Shown: piece after piece, positions 7,090-15,164 of the stretch
Numbering within the stretch: the first letter of the stretch is position 1
Layout: each line of letters begins with the position of its first letter
Assembly: GCA_031401235.1 (NCBI GenBank)
Contig: JANNRJ010000030.1
Location: 62,001 to 126,000, forward strand
Reading direction: 5' to 3'
From: UBA3006 sp031401235
GTDB lineage: Bacteria > Actinomycetota > Acidimicrobiia > Acidimicrobiales > Ilumatobacteraceae
Length of the DNA: 64,000 nucleotides
Translations under genes and position numbers: made by a program
The notes under the pieces: model-generated
Seen by the model: only the letters and a program-made list of their open reading frames with translations
Databases searched by the model: none
Told to the model about the DNA's origin: nothing

Positions 7090-9117
7090 TTAATTCAACC
7101 GCTTGAAACCGCTATCACACACCGGGCTTCTTAACAGAGTCATCACGTCTTGACCGTCCTCGCAATCTCGTATCATCGCAAAAATTGGATCGAGATGATT
7201 GAAATACTCGTCAATGATGCTAGGGGTGTGCTCAGTACACACATAAATTGAATTTGCCGCTAGAAATCCGTGCTGCAGCATCTCCTGGGTGATCAAGGTC
7301 TTGTAAGCAAGTGTGTTCGTACCAGAAACCGCGAACGCCGTAAGCGCTGGCAAGCCACTAGTGACGATATCGATGTTGTATTTATTCGCAAGTGCCGCCC
7401 AACGATTGGTGATTTCAACACCTGTTTTCGTGATGTAGTCCCACGATTGAAGGCGGTTCATCACTTCGAGGGTCTTGAGCGCGGCAGTAGGGCCGATCCG
7501 CTCGGTCCAAAATGTGCTGCTGATAAAGGACGATTGGGCAGCTTCCATGATTTCGCGACGCCCAATTACCGCGGTTATCGCGTATCCGTTTCCGAGTGCC
7601 TTGCCAAACATCGCCATGTCTGGTTCCACACCGTACATTTTGTGCAGTCCACCAAATGTTTGACGAAAACCCGAAGTACATTCATCGAACATCAGGACGA
7701 TGCCATGTTTTGTAGCCAGATCGCGTACCTTGTGCAAAAAGTTGTCCACTGGTCCTGTACTACGGGAGACCTCCATCATGATGACGCCAATATTGCGACT
7801 AGCGATGAGGTTCTCGAGTTCACCAATGTCGTTGTAGTTAAACGGTACGACGGTTCCACGAAGACTTTCAGGAACCCCATTTGGTTGAAGCCCAGGCAAC
7901 AGGTGTCCAGCAAGGTTTTCGTCGTCCCCTAGGTTGGCTGCGAGATACCAATCATGCCAACCGTGATAGCCACAGATCGCCACGGTCGATTTCCCAGCAG
8001 CGGCACGTGCAATGCGAATCGCAACTGCGTTGGCTTCGCCGCCGGAGCGGGCAAGTCGCACCATATCGGCCCAAGGATGGAGTTCAATCAGTCGCTCGGC
8101 GAGGTACACCTCTTCGGGACAATTGAACGTCGACATGTTTCCAGCATCAACCGTTGAACGTACTGCATCATCAACTTCTGGATGTCCGTACCCGAGAATA
8201 TTTGTGCCGATTCCCATTATCGACATGTCGGTAAATTGGCGACCGTCAAGATCCCATACTTGACATCCTTTGGCTTTGCTAAAATATGCCGGCCACTGTT
8301 CTGGCAGGAACATCTCAGAGCGTTTAGATAACAGCATGTTTCCACCGGGAATAATTCTTTTTGCTCGCTTCCAGAGTTTTTGACCTGTACCCAACGTTGC
8401 ACCCTCGTTTCTGACTAAATGTTGATTTCGATTGAATAGTTCGGGTAGTAACTCGGTGAGTTGGAGGATTTCAGTCCAGTTAAAATCTCTTCGCGGCGCG
8501 AAATGCTCAAATACGTCACGTACAACTTCAAGATCCTCTGGTTCATCAACCGTCCAGCGCAAGTGTGAAAAGTTATTTGCACATTTCAGATTAACTGTTC
8601 GAAATTGTCCCGACTCTCTTATGAATGGTGTGACATGCTCACGTTGAGCCGTTGTGGTTGCTTCGGCGTGAGCGATGCCAAGGGAACTCATTGTGAATAC
8701 TTCGGTGTCGAGTCCGTCGGGATATGTGGGTGGAGACGAATTGCTGGCGTAATCAACACCGGATTCAGTGAATAATTGGACAGTCGCATCGACGATTGTT
8801 GGATCGATAAGCGGACAGTCACCCGTAATTCGTACGATCACGTCCGCCCCGAACATAGTGGCCGTTTGGTAGTAACGATCGAGCACGTCATCCTCGCTGC
8901 CGCGAAAAACTGGGTATCCAAGAAGTTCGACGTGTTTGACCAATTCATCGTCTCGCGAGTCGGTAGAAGTTGCGATTACGATTTGGGTAAGCGATTCGGC
9001 AAGCGAGAGTCGCCCCAAGAGAAGCTCAATAAGTGGCACACCGGTCGCAAGACTCATAACCTTGTTAGGAAGTCGTGTCGATGCCATTCGCGCCTGAACG
9101 ACTGCGACGGTTTTCAT
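7090..9117 (-). CDS. SpsF-type cytidylyltransferase fused to class III aminotransferase
   Basis: A 675-residue fusion. Residues 1 to about 235 are an SpsF-type nucleotidyltransferase (KTVAVVQARMASTRLPNKVM opening, VRITGDCPLIDP acidic metal motif), the family that activates sugars with CMP. Residues about 240-675 are a fold-type I PLP enzyme close to glutamate-1-semialdehyde aminomutase: RLARSGGEANAVAIRIARA, CGYHGWHDW, MFDECTSGFR, and FGKALGNGY with the PLP lysine. The ATG at 9117 overlaps the upstream TGA as ATGA; a start four codons earlier is possible. It is last in the eight-gene operon. It may provide the second CMP-transferase together with an amination of the same sugar. The reaction order is inferred. 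Confidence 0.85.
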   Translation of the reverse strand: MKTVAVVQARMASTRLPNKVMSLATGVPLIELLLGRLSLAESLTQIVIATSTDSRDDELVKHVELLGYPVFRGSEDDVLDRYYQTATMFGADVIVRITGDCPLIDPTIVDATVQLFTESGVDYASNSSPPTYPDGLDTEVFTMSSLGIAHAEATTTAQREHVTPFIRESGQFRTVNLKCANNFSHLRWTVDEPEDLEVVRDVFEHFAPRRDFNWTEILQLTELLPELFNRNQHLVRNEGATLGTGQKLWKRAKRIIPGGNMLLSKRSEMFLPEQWPAYFSKAKGCQVWDLDGRQFTDMSIMGIGTNILGYGHPEVDDAVRSTVDAGNMSTFNCPEEVYLAERLIELHPWADMVRLARSGGEANAVAIRIARAAAGKSTVAICGYHGWHDWYLAANLGDDENLAGHLLPGLQPNGVPESLRGTVVPFNYNDIGELENLIASRNIGVIMMEVSRSTGPVDNFLHKVRDLATKHGIVLMFDECTSGFRQTFGGLHKMYGVEPDMAMFGKALGNGYAITAVIGRREIMEAAQSSFISSTFWTERIGPTAALKTLEVMNRLQSWDYITKTGVEITNRWAALANKYNIDIVTSGLPALTAFAVSGTNTLAYKTLITQEMLQHGFLAANSIYVCTEHTPSIIDEYFNHLDPIFAMIRDCEDGQDVMTLLRSPVCDSGFKRLN

Positions 9118-9983
9118 GTGACTACCCATCGTGACGGATTGATGAGGCGTTCATCGTCAGAAACCAGCGATCTCGGTGCCCTCAGTGGTGGCATCGTTAG
9201 AACCCTGAATACTTCACTGATCTGTTCAGGGCTATCGACTCCAATGATAATTCGGTCAACTTCAGGGTAGGACCGAATATGAGCCAGGCAGGCCTCAATT
9301 CGTGACATTCCAGTATCTGTGATCCACATATCCCACTCGTGGAAAATTGAAGCCCAAGTGGCAATCCAATCAGGACGTTGGGCAGGAGACATGGCGAGTA
9401 CACCTTGGAGAAATGTCGAACGGGAATGAATCTCGATATTGCTTTTTTTCAATTTATTTAGCCAACCGGAACTTTCAAGACCCCTGTCAATGATGTTCAT
9501 TGGTGCTTGAACAATATCTATTACTGGATACGCGATGAGTTGATCAAGTTCGTCGGCCCCATAAATCGATACTCCAAGTTTTGCCACAGTCCCTTTTGCC
9601 TTGAGATCAAGTAAAGACTCAACGAGTTTCTCACTATGGGTTCCGAGCAAGTCTGATGGGTGATGGAGAAGTAATGCATAGATCGATGGTGTCCGTAACC
9701 GTTGCAACGACTTCCCAACTTCATCATTTACCCATGATGAAATGTCAGTAGTCCCTGATGGAACTGGCGGGAGTTTGGAAATCACATCCCACCCCGAACA
9801 ACCGATCTCTCCAAGCACGGACTCTGCATCGCCGTAATTAATCGCGGTATCCAATGTGTGAACCCCATGCCTTTTTGCCAATGCAAGAATTTTCCGACCA
9901 GTTTCTAGATCGATTTTCCCCGTACGATTAGCGATGCCGTAAGTAAGTCCAAATTGTGCGGTGCCAAGTGCGAGTTCGGCCAT
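9114..9983 (-). CDS. Aldo/keto reductase family protein
   Basis: A 289-residue NAD(P)H-dependent oxidoreductase with the TIM-barrel aldo/keto reductase pattern: LALGTAQFGLTYG, then LDTAINYGDAESVLGE with the catalytic Asp and Tyr, then ISKLP with the catalytic Lys, LLLHHP with the His, and the C-terminal cofactor region IIIGVDSPEQ. This subtype (an AQFGLxYG start) recurs in nonulosonic acid and LPS clusters. It lies four bases after pseC and overlaps the fusion gene by four bases. Reduction of a sugar ketone is plausible; no specific step is established. Confidence 0.85.
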   Translation of the reverse strand: MAELALGTAQFGLTYGIANRTGKIDLETGRKILALAKRHGVHTLDTAINYGDAESVLGEIGCSGWDVISKLPPVPSGTTDISSWVNDEVGKSLQRLRTPSIYALLLHHPSDLLGTHSEKLVESLLDLKAKGTVAKLGVSIYGADELDQLIAYPVIDIVQAPMNIIDRGLESSGWLNKLKKSNIEIHSRSTFLQGVLAMSPAQRPDWIATWASIFHEWDMWITDTGMSRIEACLAHIRSYPEVDRIIIGVDSPEQISEVFRVLTMPPLRAPRSLVSDDERLINPSRWVVT

Positions 9984-9987
9984 TCAA

Positions 9988-11163
9988 TTACTTTTCTGAA
10001 ACTTCGCCGATTGCTGCAAGCAAAGTTTGGACGACAAACGATTGTTCGTCAGCACTCAAGTCTGGATACATCGGGAGACTGATTGCCTCGGCGTAATACT
10101 TTTCGGATTCAGGATAATCCGTGCTGGAATACCCAAACTGTCGATAATACGGTTGGTGGTACACCGGGATGTAATGAAGGTTGGCCATGATGCCTTTGCC
10201 GCGCAATTCTTCAAAGACGTCCCTTTGAGTGGTTTGATGTGATGAGAAATCAATGCGGGCAATGTAGAGATGGAATGCAGAATAAGAATCAGGATGTTGC
10301 CACGGTCGTTTGACTGAAGTATTTGCGAACAAACTGTTGTAGCGGTTGGCAATTTCGTGTCTTTTAGAGACAAATTCATCTATCCGCTGGAATTGACTGA
10401 GTCCGAGGGCCGCGGCGATATCTGTTAAGCGATAGTTGTAGCCGAGATCAAGTTGCTCGTAGTACCACGATCCCTCTGGAGACGTTTGCATCTCGGCGAC
10501 ATCGCGGGTAATTCCGTGTGTCCTTAATCTAGACATCTTGTTGGCTAAAGCTTCATCGTTTGTTAATGCCATTCCACCTTCACCCGTTGTGATGATTTTT
10601 ACTGGATGAAAACTGAATACTGTGATATCGCTGAACCGACAATTGCCAACCGGTTCATCCTTATAATTGCCACCAACTGAGTGTGAGGCGTCTTCAATTA
10701 TTGAAAACGAATACTTCTCGGCCAACTCATGGATTGCTTCCATGTCGCACGATTGACCGCTTAGATGGACAGGGATTACCACTTTCGGAAGAGTGCCGGT
10801 TTGTTGGGCAGCAACGAGTTTTGCCTCAAGGCGAGACGGACACATGTTGTATGTCCGCGGATCAATATCCACAAATTCAACATCCGCTCCGCAGTATCGG
10901 GCACAGTTGGCCGAGGCAACGAAAGAGATTGGGGATGTCCACACTTTGTCACCTGGTTGTACTCCAAGAGCCATACATGCAACGTGCAATGCAGATGTTG
11001 CACTGTTCATGGCGACTGCATAATTCGCTCCGCACCGTTTACTTAAAACCGCCTCAAATACTGGAACTACTGGACCTTGTGTCAGAAAATCCGAGCGGAG
11101 TACGTCGTTGACGGCCTGTATATCGGTACTGGAAATGGATTGACGGCCGTAAGGGATCATCAT
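9988..11163 (-). CDS. pseC: UDP-4-amino-4,6-dideoxy-N-acetyl-beta-L-altrosamine transaminase
   Basis: PLP-dependent DegT/DnrJ/EryC1 aminotransferase of the pseudaminic acid pathway, aminating the 4-keto sugar produced by PseB. The 391-residue frame has the family start IPYGRQSIS, DVLRSDFLTQGPVVPVFE, the substrate segment NSATSALHVA, the EDASHSVGG Asp, and SFHPVKIITTGEGG with the PLP lysine. NYRLTDIAAALG and MANLHYIPVY are also typical. The adjacent ATGs at 11163 and 11160 fit the conserved start, and there is a seven-base gap after pseB; a longer frame to 11223 would add 20 unrelated residues. It sits directly downstream of pseB, as in known clusters. Confidence 0.92.
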   Translation of the reverse strand: MMIPYGRQSISSTDIQAVNDVLRSDFLTQGPVVPVFEAVLSKRCGANYAVAMNSATSALHVACMALGVQPGDKVWTSPISFVASANCARYCGADVEFVDIDPRTYNMCPSRLEAKLVAAQQTGTLPKVVIPVHLSGQSCDMEAIHELAEKYSFSIIEDASHSVGGNYKDEPVGNCRFSDITVFSFHPVKIITTGEGGMALTNDEALANKMSRLRTHGITRDVAEMQTSPEGSWYYEQLDLGYNYRLTDIAAALGLSQFQRIDEFVSKRHEIANRYNSLFANTSVKRPWQHPDSYSAFHLYIARIDFSSHQTTQRDVFEELRGKGIMANLHYIPVYHQPYYRQFGYSSTDYPESEKYYAEAISLPMYPDLSADEQSFVVQTLLAAIGEVSEK

Positions 11164-11170
11164 GTGTTGT

Positions 11171-12166
11171 CTAGAACGATCCGATTGTTGAGCGGTTCGC
11201 CTCCACCCACTTAGCCAATTCATCCACGGTCATCCACTCGGAATTGGTGTTCGACGCGTATTCAAAGTCAGGTCCGACGGCGATTCCGTCGCCAATACGA
11301 CCGGCGTCAGCACTCCAATTATGAATCGCTGGAAGAATTTTGAAGTATGAACCGTAGCAATACGTGTGCGGTGCGTCATCGCTGCCGATCATTTGTTCAT
11401 GGAGTTTCTCACCAGGGCGAATACCTATGATTTTGTGTTCGGAATTTGGGGCCGTTACCTTAGCGATATCGGTGATTTTCATTGACGGAATTTTCTTCAC
11501 ATAAATTTCTCCGCCCTGCATTTCTTCAAGTGCTGTCCAGACAAGATCAACTCCCTGTTCGAGAGTGATCATGAAACGAGTCATACGTTCATCAGTAATT
11601 GGAACTGTCGGTTCGCTCGCCTGTGAAAGAAAGAATGGAATAACTGAACCTCGCGAACCCATGACATTTCCGTATCTCACTACGGCAAATTGCGATGCCT
11701 GTCCTGTATAAGAGTTCCCCGCAATAAAGAGTTTGTCGGAAGTGAGTTTGGTGGCGCCATAGAGATTTATCGGACTACTTGCCTTATCTGTCGAGAGCGC
11801 CACAATTCTCTTGACGCCTTGATCAATACAGGCATCAATGACATTCATCGCCCCTATGACGTTTGTCTTTACACATTCGAACGGATTGTATTCTGCGATT
11901 GGAACAATTTTTGTGGCCGCTGCGTGCACCACGTATTCGATTCCCGCAAGCGCACGTGATAGTCGGTCCTTGTCGCGAACGTCCCCGATAAAGAACCGAA
12001 CGCGTTCGTCATCACCAAATTCCTTGGCCATTTCCCAGTGCTTCATTTCGTCGCGTGAGAAGATGACGAGTCGGCGCGGGTTGTATTTGGCCAGCGTCAT
12101 CGGAACAAAGGCATGTCCGAATGACCCGGTACCTCCGGTGATCAGGATTGACGAACCGTTAAGCAT
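11171..12166 (-). CDS. pseB: UDP-N-acetylglucosamine 4,6-dehydratase (inverting)
   Basis: First committed enzyme of pseudaminic acid synthesis: it removes water from UDP-GlcNAc and inverts C5. The 331-residue protein has the ILITGGTGSFGHAF NAD motif, VIFSRDEMKHW (FlaA1/PseB signature), VHAAATKIVP, STDKASSPINLYGATKL with the catalytic Lys and Tyr region, RYGNVMGSRGSVIPFF, and a late IGIRPGEKLHE motif. The start at 12166 is supported by AGGAG seven bases upstream; the longer frame to 12184 lacks such a site. It overlaps the preceding gene by eight bases and is followed by pseC. Confidence 0.93.
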   Translation of the reverse strand: MLNGSSILITGGTGSFGHAFVPMTLAKYNPRRLVIFSRDEMKHWEMAKEFGDDERVRFFIGDVRDKDRLSRALAGIEYVVHAAATKIVPIAEYNPFECVKTNVIGAMNVIDACIDQGVKRIVALSTDKASSPINLYGATKLTSDKLFIAGNSYTGQASQFAVVRYGNVMGSRGSVIPFFLSQASEPTVPITDERMTRFMITLEQGVDLVWTALEEMQGGEIYVKKIPSMKITDIAKVTAPNSEHKIIGIRPGEKLHEQMIGSDDAPHTYCYGSYFKILPAIHNWSADAGRIGDGIAVGPDFEYASNTNSEWMTVDELAKWVEANRSTIGSF

Positions 12167-13325
12167 GTTTGGGCTCCTGCGCAATGAACTTGGCTCCCAG
12201 GTTCTGTAGCAAACCCTGTAGCACGGTATTTCCTTGATCGAACACCATGAGGTTATTAGTGTACTTGTCGATTTCGTGGGTCCAATCGTCGTCGGTAACT
12301 GTCATCAAGTAATCCAATACTCGGACGTATTCAGATTCGCTTGGGGTATTGGTCCAAAATTGGCCGGCCGACGCCAACTCTAAGGGCCAGCCAAATTTGA
12401 GTTCATCAACTTCTGTTCCAAGCAAATTTGAAATGAGTGTTCCGCGTACCGAAAAAAATGCAGTTTTTTTACCCCGAGCGAAGAACTCGTAACCGAGAGT
12501 GCTGTCGATGCTGACTACCAAATCTGCCGCATCAAGAGTTTCATATGTTGAATAGTCCGAATCCCGCGGGACAAAGCTCCATTGGTGGTCACCAATTGCC
12601 TCAGAAAATATTTCGAATTCAAGGTTAAAGCTTTGGTTACGCTTCCCACATACTATGAACTTCAAATTTCTCTCACTCGTGAATCTTGCAAGGTAGTTCG
12701 CAACCAAGAGGTCAGCTTGGTAAAAGCCGCGATCCGGGACAAATGAAGTATCGAAATAGATACCTTCCGAACTATTCGGAATACAGCGAGGAGGGTGCTG
12801 CGAGATAAATGCGATCGAAAACAGTTGTGATTTTTCCGACTTGGATCGAAAATTATTATTTTTAAGGCTCCCAGTAATTACTGGCGTCGTATTGATCAGA
12901 CGACTCAATTGCTCGCCGACCGGGGCGCTGAACACGCAGTAGTAGTCACACGACGGGGTTTCGGCTTTTTTCAGTAATGAAAAGAAGCCCTGTTCAGCGC
13001 GTGAGGCATAGTTTGCGCGGACCCCATTTTGAATCGCAATTGTGATGATTGCAGGAAATTGATTCTTAATTGTCAAAAAGTACATATCGTTATCGATCAA
13101 CGTGATGATGATTCGTGGATTAGTTCGCCGAATGTATGCATTCTGATACTCGCGCATGGACCGCCGACCGCGCATCAGCATGACTAGCAAGACAGGAATA
13201 TTTAACCTCTGGCGATCGAGAATCTGCGTCGACCATTTCCCGCAAAGTTCCCGGATCAGTTCGAAACCGTCGGCGTCAAGAATGAGGATTTCCGCAGGTT
13301 TTGGCTTTCGCCAGCTAAATCGCAC
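12159..13325 (-). CDS. Surface carbohydrate protein, GT-B-like (possible nonulosonic acid transferase)
   Basis: A 388-residue protein of no firmly recognised family. The N-terminus (EILILDADGFELIREL) and the C-terminal half, with AADLVVSIDSTLGYEFFARGK followed by KTAFFSV, resemble GT-B-fold surface-carbohydrate transferases, in which a late Ser-Thr loop binds the donor nucleotide. No signal peptide or membrane segment is seen. It lies four bases after neuA and overlaps pseB, so it is part of the same transcript. The best guess is transfer of a CMP-activated nonulosonic acid. It lacks the RADASxxIGxGH start of PseG hydrolase, so it should not be read as that step. Confidence 0.55.
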   Translation of the reverse strand: MRFSWRKPKPAEILILDADGFELIRELCGKWSTQILDRQRLNIPVLLVMLMRGRRSMREYQNAYIRRTNPRIIITLIDNDMYFLTIKNQFPAIITIAIQNGVRANYASRAEQGFFSLLKKAETPSCDYYCVFSAPVGEQLSRLINTTPVITGSLKNNNFRSKSEKSQLFSIAFISQHPPRCIPNSSEGIYFDTSFVPDRGFYQADLLVANYLARFTSERNLKFIVCGKRNQSFNLEFEIFSEAIGDHQWSFVPRDSDYSTYETLDAADLVVSIDSTLGYEFFARGKKTAFFSVRGTLISNLLGTEVDELKFGWPLELASAGQFWTNTPSESEYVRVLDYLMTVTDDDWTHEIDKYTNNLMVFDQGNTVLQGLLQNLGAKFIAQEPKHA

Positions 13326-13329
13326 CGTT

Positions 13330-14022
13330 CTATCGATCCAAAACTGGTGCAGTTTCGCGGGCCCGTATCAAGTCTGCAGGTTGATCAATATCAATAGCTT
13401 CGAACTCGTCAACTTCGACCCAACCAACCGGGGGAAGAAACAGAGTTTTTTCGGCGCGGAACCGTTGGATGTCGGCAATGTAGATGCTGCCGCTCTGTCG
13501 GACTACATCTGGAAGAAATTGTCGTGAAGTCGAAAGATCGTCAACTGAGGTGAATGGTTCGATGATCGACCCGATTCGGATCAGCATTTTGGACGGGTGG
13601 TGTTCGATCGGAGCGACACCGAAAAATGCACCGTATTCTCCCGATTGAATGAAAAGTTGAATTGCATTCTCAAGCTGAATTGGGTCTCGTAGTGGTGAAG
13701 TGGGTTGCAGGAGGACAAGAATTTTCGGAAGTGGCGCAAGAATCTCTGATTCGGCCAGCGCATGCATTATTGCCGCTTCGATAGGCGAATCGTCGGTCGC
13801 AATCTCCTGTGGTCTTCGAACAGTTTCAATTTCAAATCGGCTCGCTTCGTCGAGAATCAATTGATCGTCACTGCTAACGACAATTCGCGTAATCGATGGA
13901 CATTTGATCGCAACTTCGATGGCCCGAGCGACAAGCGTTTGGCCGGAGACAATTTCAAGGTTCTTATGCGGGATGCCTTTAGACCCGCCGCGAGCAGGAA
14001 TGATTGCGATGCATCCAGTCAC
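13330..14022 (-). CDS. neuA: Acylneuraminate/legionaminate cytidylyltransferase
   Basis: Activates a nonulosonic acid as its CMP derivative. The 230-residue protein has the IIPARGGSKGIPHKN CTP-binding start, VSSDD, LLQPTSPLRD, and the late SGSIYIADIQ and EAIDIDQPADL motifs, where the final Asp pair binds magnesium. Length is normal for the single-domain enzyme. It overlaps neuC by four bases (ATGA). Sequence cannot distinguish neuraminic, legionaminic or pseudaminic acid as substrate; the neuB-neuC neighbours favour the neuraminic/legionaminic series. Another cytidylyltransferase domain is present in the 7090-9117 fusion. Confidence 0.9.
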   Translation of the reverse strand: MTGCIAIIPARGGSKGIPHKNLEIVSGQTLVARAIEVAIKCPSITRIVVSSDDQLILDEASRFEIETVRRPQEIATDDSPIEAAIMHALAESEILAPLPKILVLLQPTSPLRDPIQLENAIQLFIQSGEYGAFFGVAPIEHHPSKMLIRIGSIIEPFTSVDDLSTSRQFLPDVVRQSGSIYIADIQRFRAEKTLFLPPVGWVEVDEFEAIDIDQPADLIRARETAPVLDR

Positions 14023-15164
14023 ATCAGGTCCTTTAAATCCACGAAGGTCTTATCGATAGGAGTGGAAAAGAGGATATCTGTATCAATTAACTCAGCAAAG
14101 CGTTTCGCTGATTGGCCATCGCCGAAAGTTGATTGCGGCGGTGCATGCGGCATCGTTTCTACTTGAAGTAGGGCATTGAGGATGGCATCAAATTCCGCCG
14201 GAACGGAAATAATATTTTTGTCTTCATGTCGGCCCCTTTGACGACTACCAATGTCAACTGTTGGAACTCCATAAAATGGAGCCTCGCGAATTCCGGCACT
14301 TGAATTGCCGACTATTGCTGATGCGTTGCGAAGAAGTGTAAGGAAGTATTCGAATCTTAAGGATTCAAAGCATCGGAATCGAGCAGGTTCTTGATCAAAC
14401 CGAGAATACTGTTCGACAATGTCGTCATATCCGGTGTCATTATTCGGATGGATGACAACAAAGTTTCGCTGACTGGCAAGGAGGGCATCAACAAATTGCT
14501 CTGCGGCCGCTTTGCTTGCGAACTGCTCAGTTGTTACGGGATGGAAAATGGCAATCATGTACGACTCAAAATTGATGTCATAACGTTGCTTGGCAGTCGT
14601 CAGGTCTGGCAAGGTTGGCGACAACATGATGTCGATGTCGGGTGAACCGATGACGTAAATCGAGTCTGGTTGCTCGCCGAGTTGGATGAGTCGGCTACGG
14701 GCCTCATTGTTTGCCACAAGATGGATATGTGAAAGTTTGCTCACGGCGTGTCGGATCACGCCGTCAATCGTCCCTGACAGCTCGCCTCCTTCAATGTGAA
14801 TGACCGGTGTATTACGAAGCGCGCCAGTGATCGCACCTGCAAGTGCCTCTGGGCGATCGCCATGAACTACGAGCGCATCGGGTTGATGATCATCGAGAAA
14901 ATTGGAAACGCCTGTGATTGTGTTAGATACCACACGGTCCATCGTGTCGCCATCTAGCTGGTTAACAAAGGAGAATATCTCAATTTCCGGAGGGAGAAGT
15001 TTCACTTCCTTTACCGTGGAGCCAAATCTCTTTTGCATATGCATGCCCGTGGCGATTACTGAAACCTTGCAGCCGTGTTGGCTGGAAATGAGTATTAACG
15101 GCTTTAGTTTTCCAAAGTCTGCACGTGTCCCAGTGATGAAGGCAATGTGACGCTTACTCGACAT
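14019..15164 (-). CDS. neuC: UDP-N-acetylglucosamine 2-epimerase (hydrolysing), NeuC/LegG type
   Basis: Removes UDP with inversion at C2 to give the ManNAc-type sugar used by NeuB. The 381-residue GT-B protein opens with ITGTRADFGKLKPLI; this ADF-K start is the variant seen in LegG/NeuC2 proteins. It also has VHGDRPEALAGA, VIHIEGGELSGTIDG, SHIHLVANNEA, PVTTEQF, HPNNDTG, and the late GNSSAGIREAPFYGVPTVDIG and R-rich loop. It overlaps neuB by 11 bases and neuA by four. Substrate may be UDP-GlcNAc (sialic acid route) or UDP-bacillosamine derivative (legionaminic acid); the start motif leans to the latter. Confidence 0.87.
   Translation of the reverse strand: MSSKRHIAFITGTRADFGKLKPLILISSQHGCKVSVIATGMHMQKRFGSTVKEVKLLPPEIEIFSFVNQLDGDTMDRVVSNTITGVSNFLDDHQPDALVVHGDRPEALAGAITGALRNTPVIHIEGGELSGTIDGVIRHAVSKLSHIHLVANNEARSRLIQLGEQPDSIYVIGSPDIDIMLSPTLPDLTTAKQRYDINFESYMIAIFHPVTTEQFASKAAAEQFVDALLASQRNFVVIHPNNDTGYDDIVEQYSRFDQEPARFRCFESLRFEYFLTLLRNASAIVGNSSAGIREAPFYGVPTVDIGSRQRGRHEDKNIISVPAEFDAILNALLQVETMPHAPPQSTFGDGQSAKRFAELIDTDILFSTPIDKTFVDLKDLM

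Noticed and set aside
7270..7932. 220-codon plus-strand frame opposite the aminotransferase fusion
   Set aside because: The opposite strand carries a complete PLP enzyme with all motifs; this frame has no recognisable domain or start signal.
12159..13325. Considered as PseG (UDP-sugar hydrolase) to complete the pseudaminic pathway
   Set aside because: It lacks the PseG N-terminal motif (RADAS...GxGH) and is longer; sequence resembles surface transferases more.
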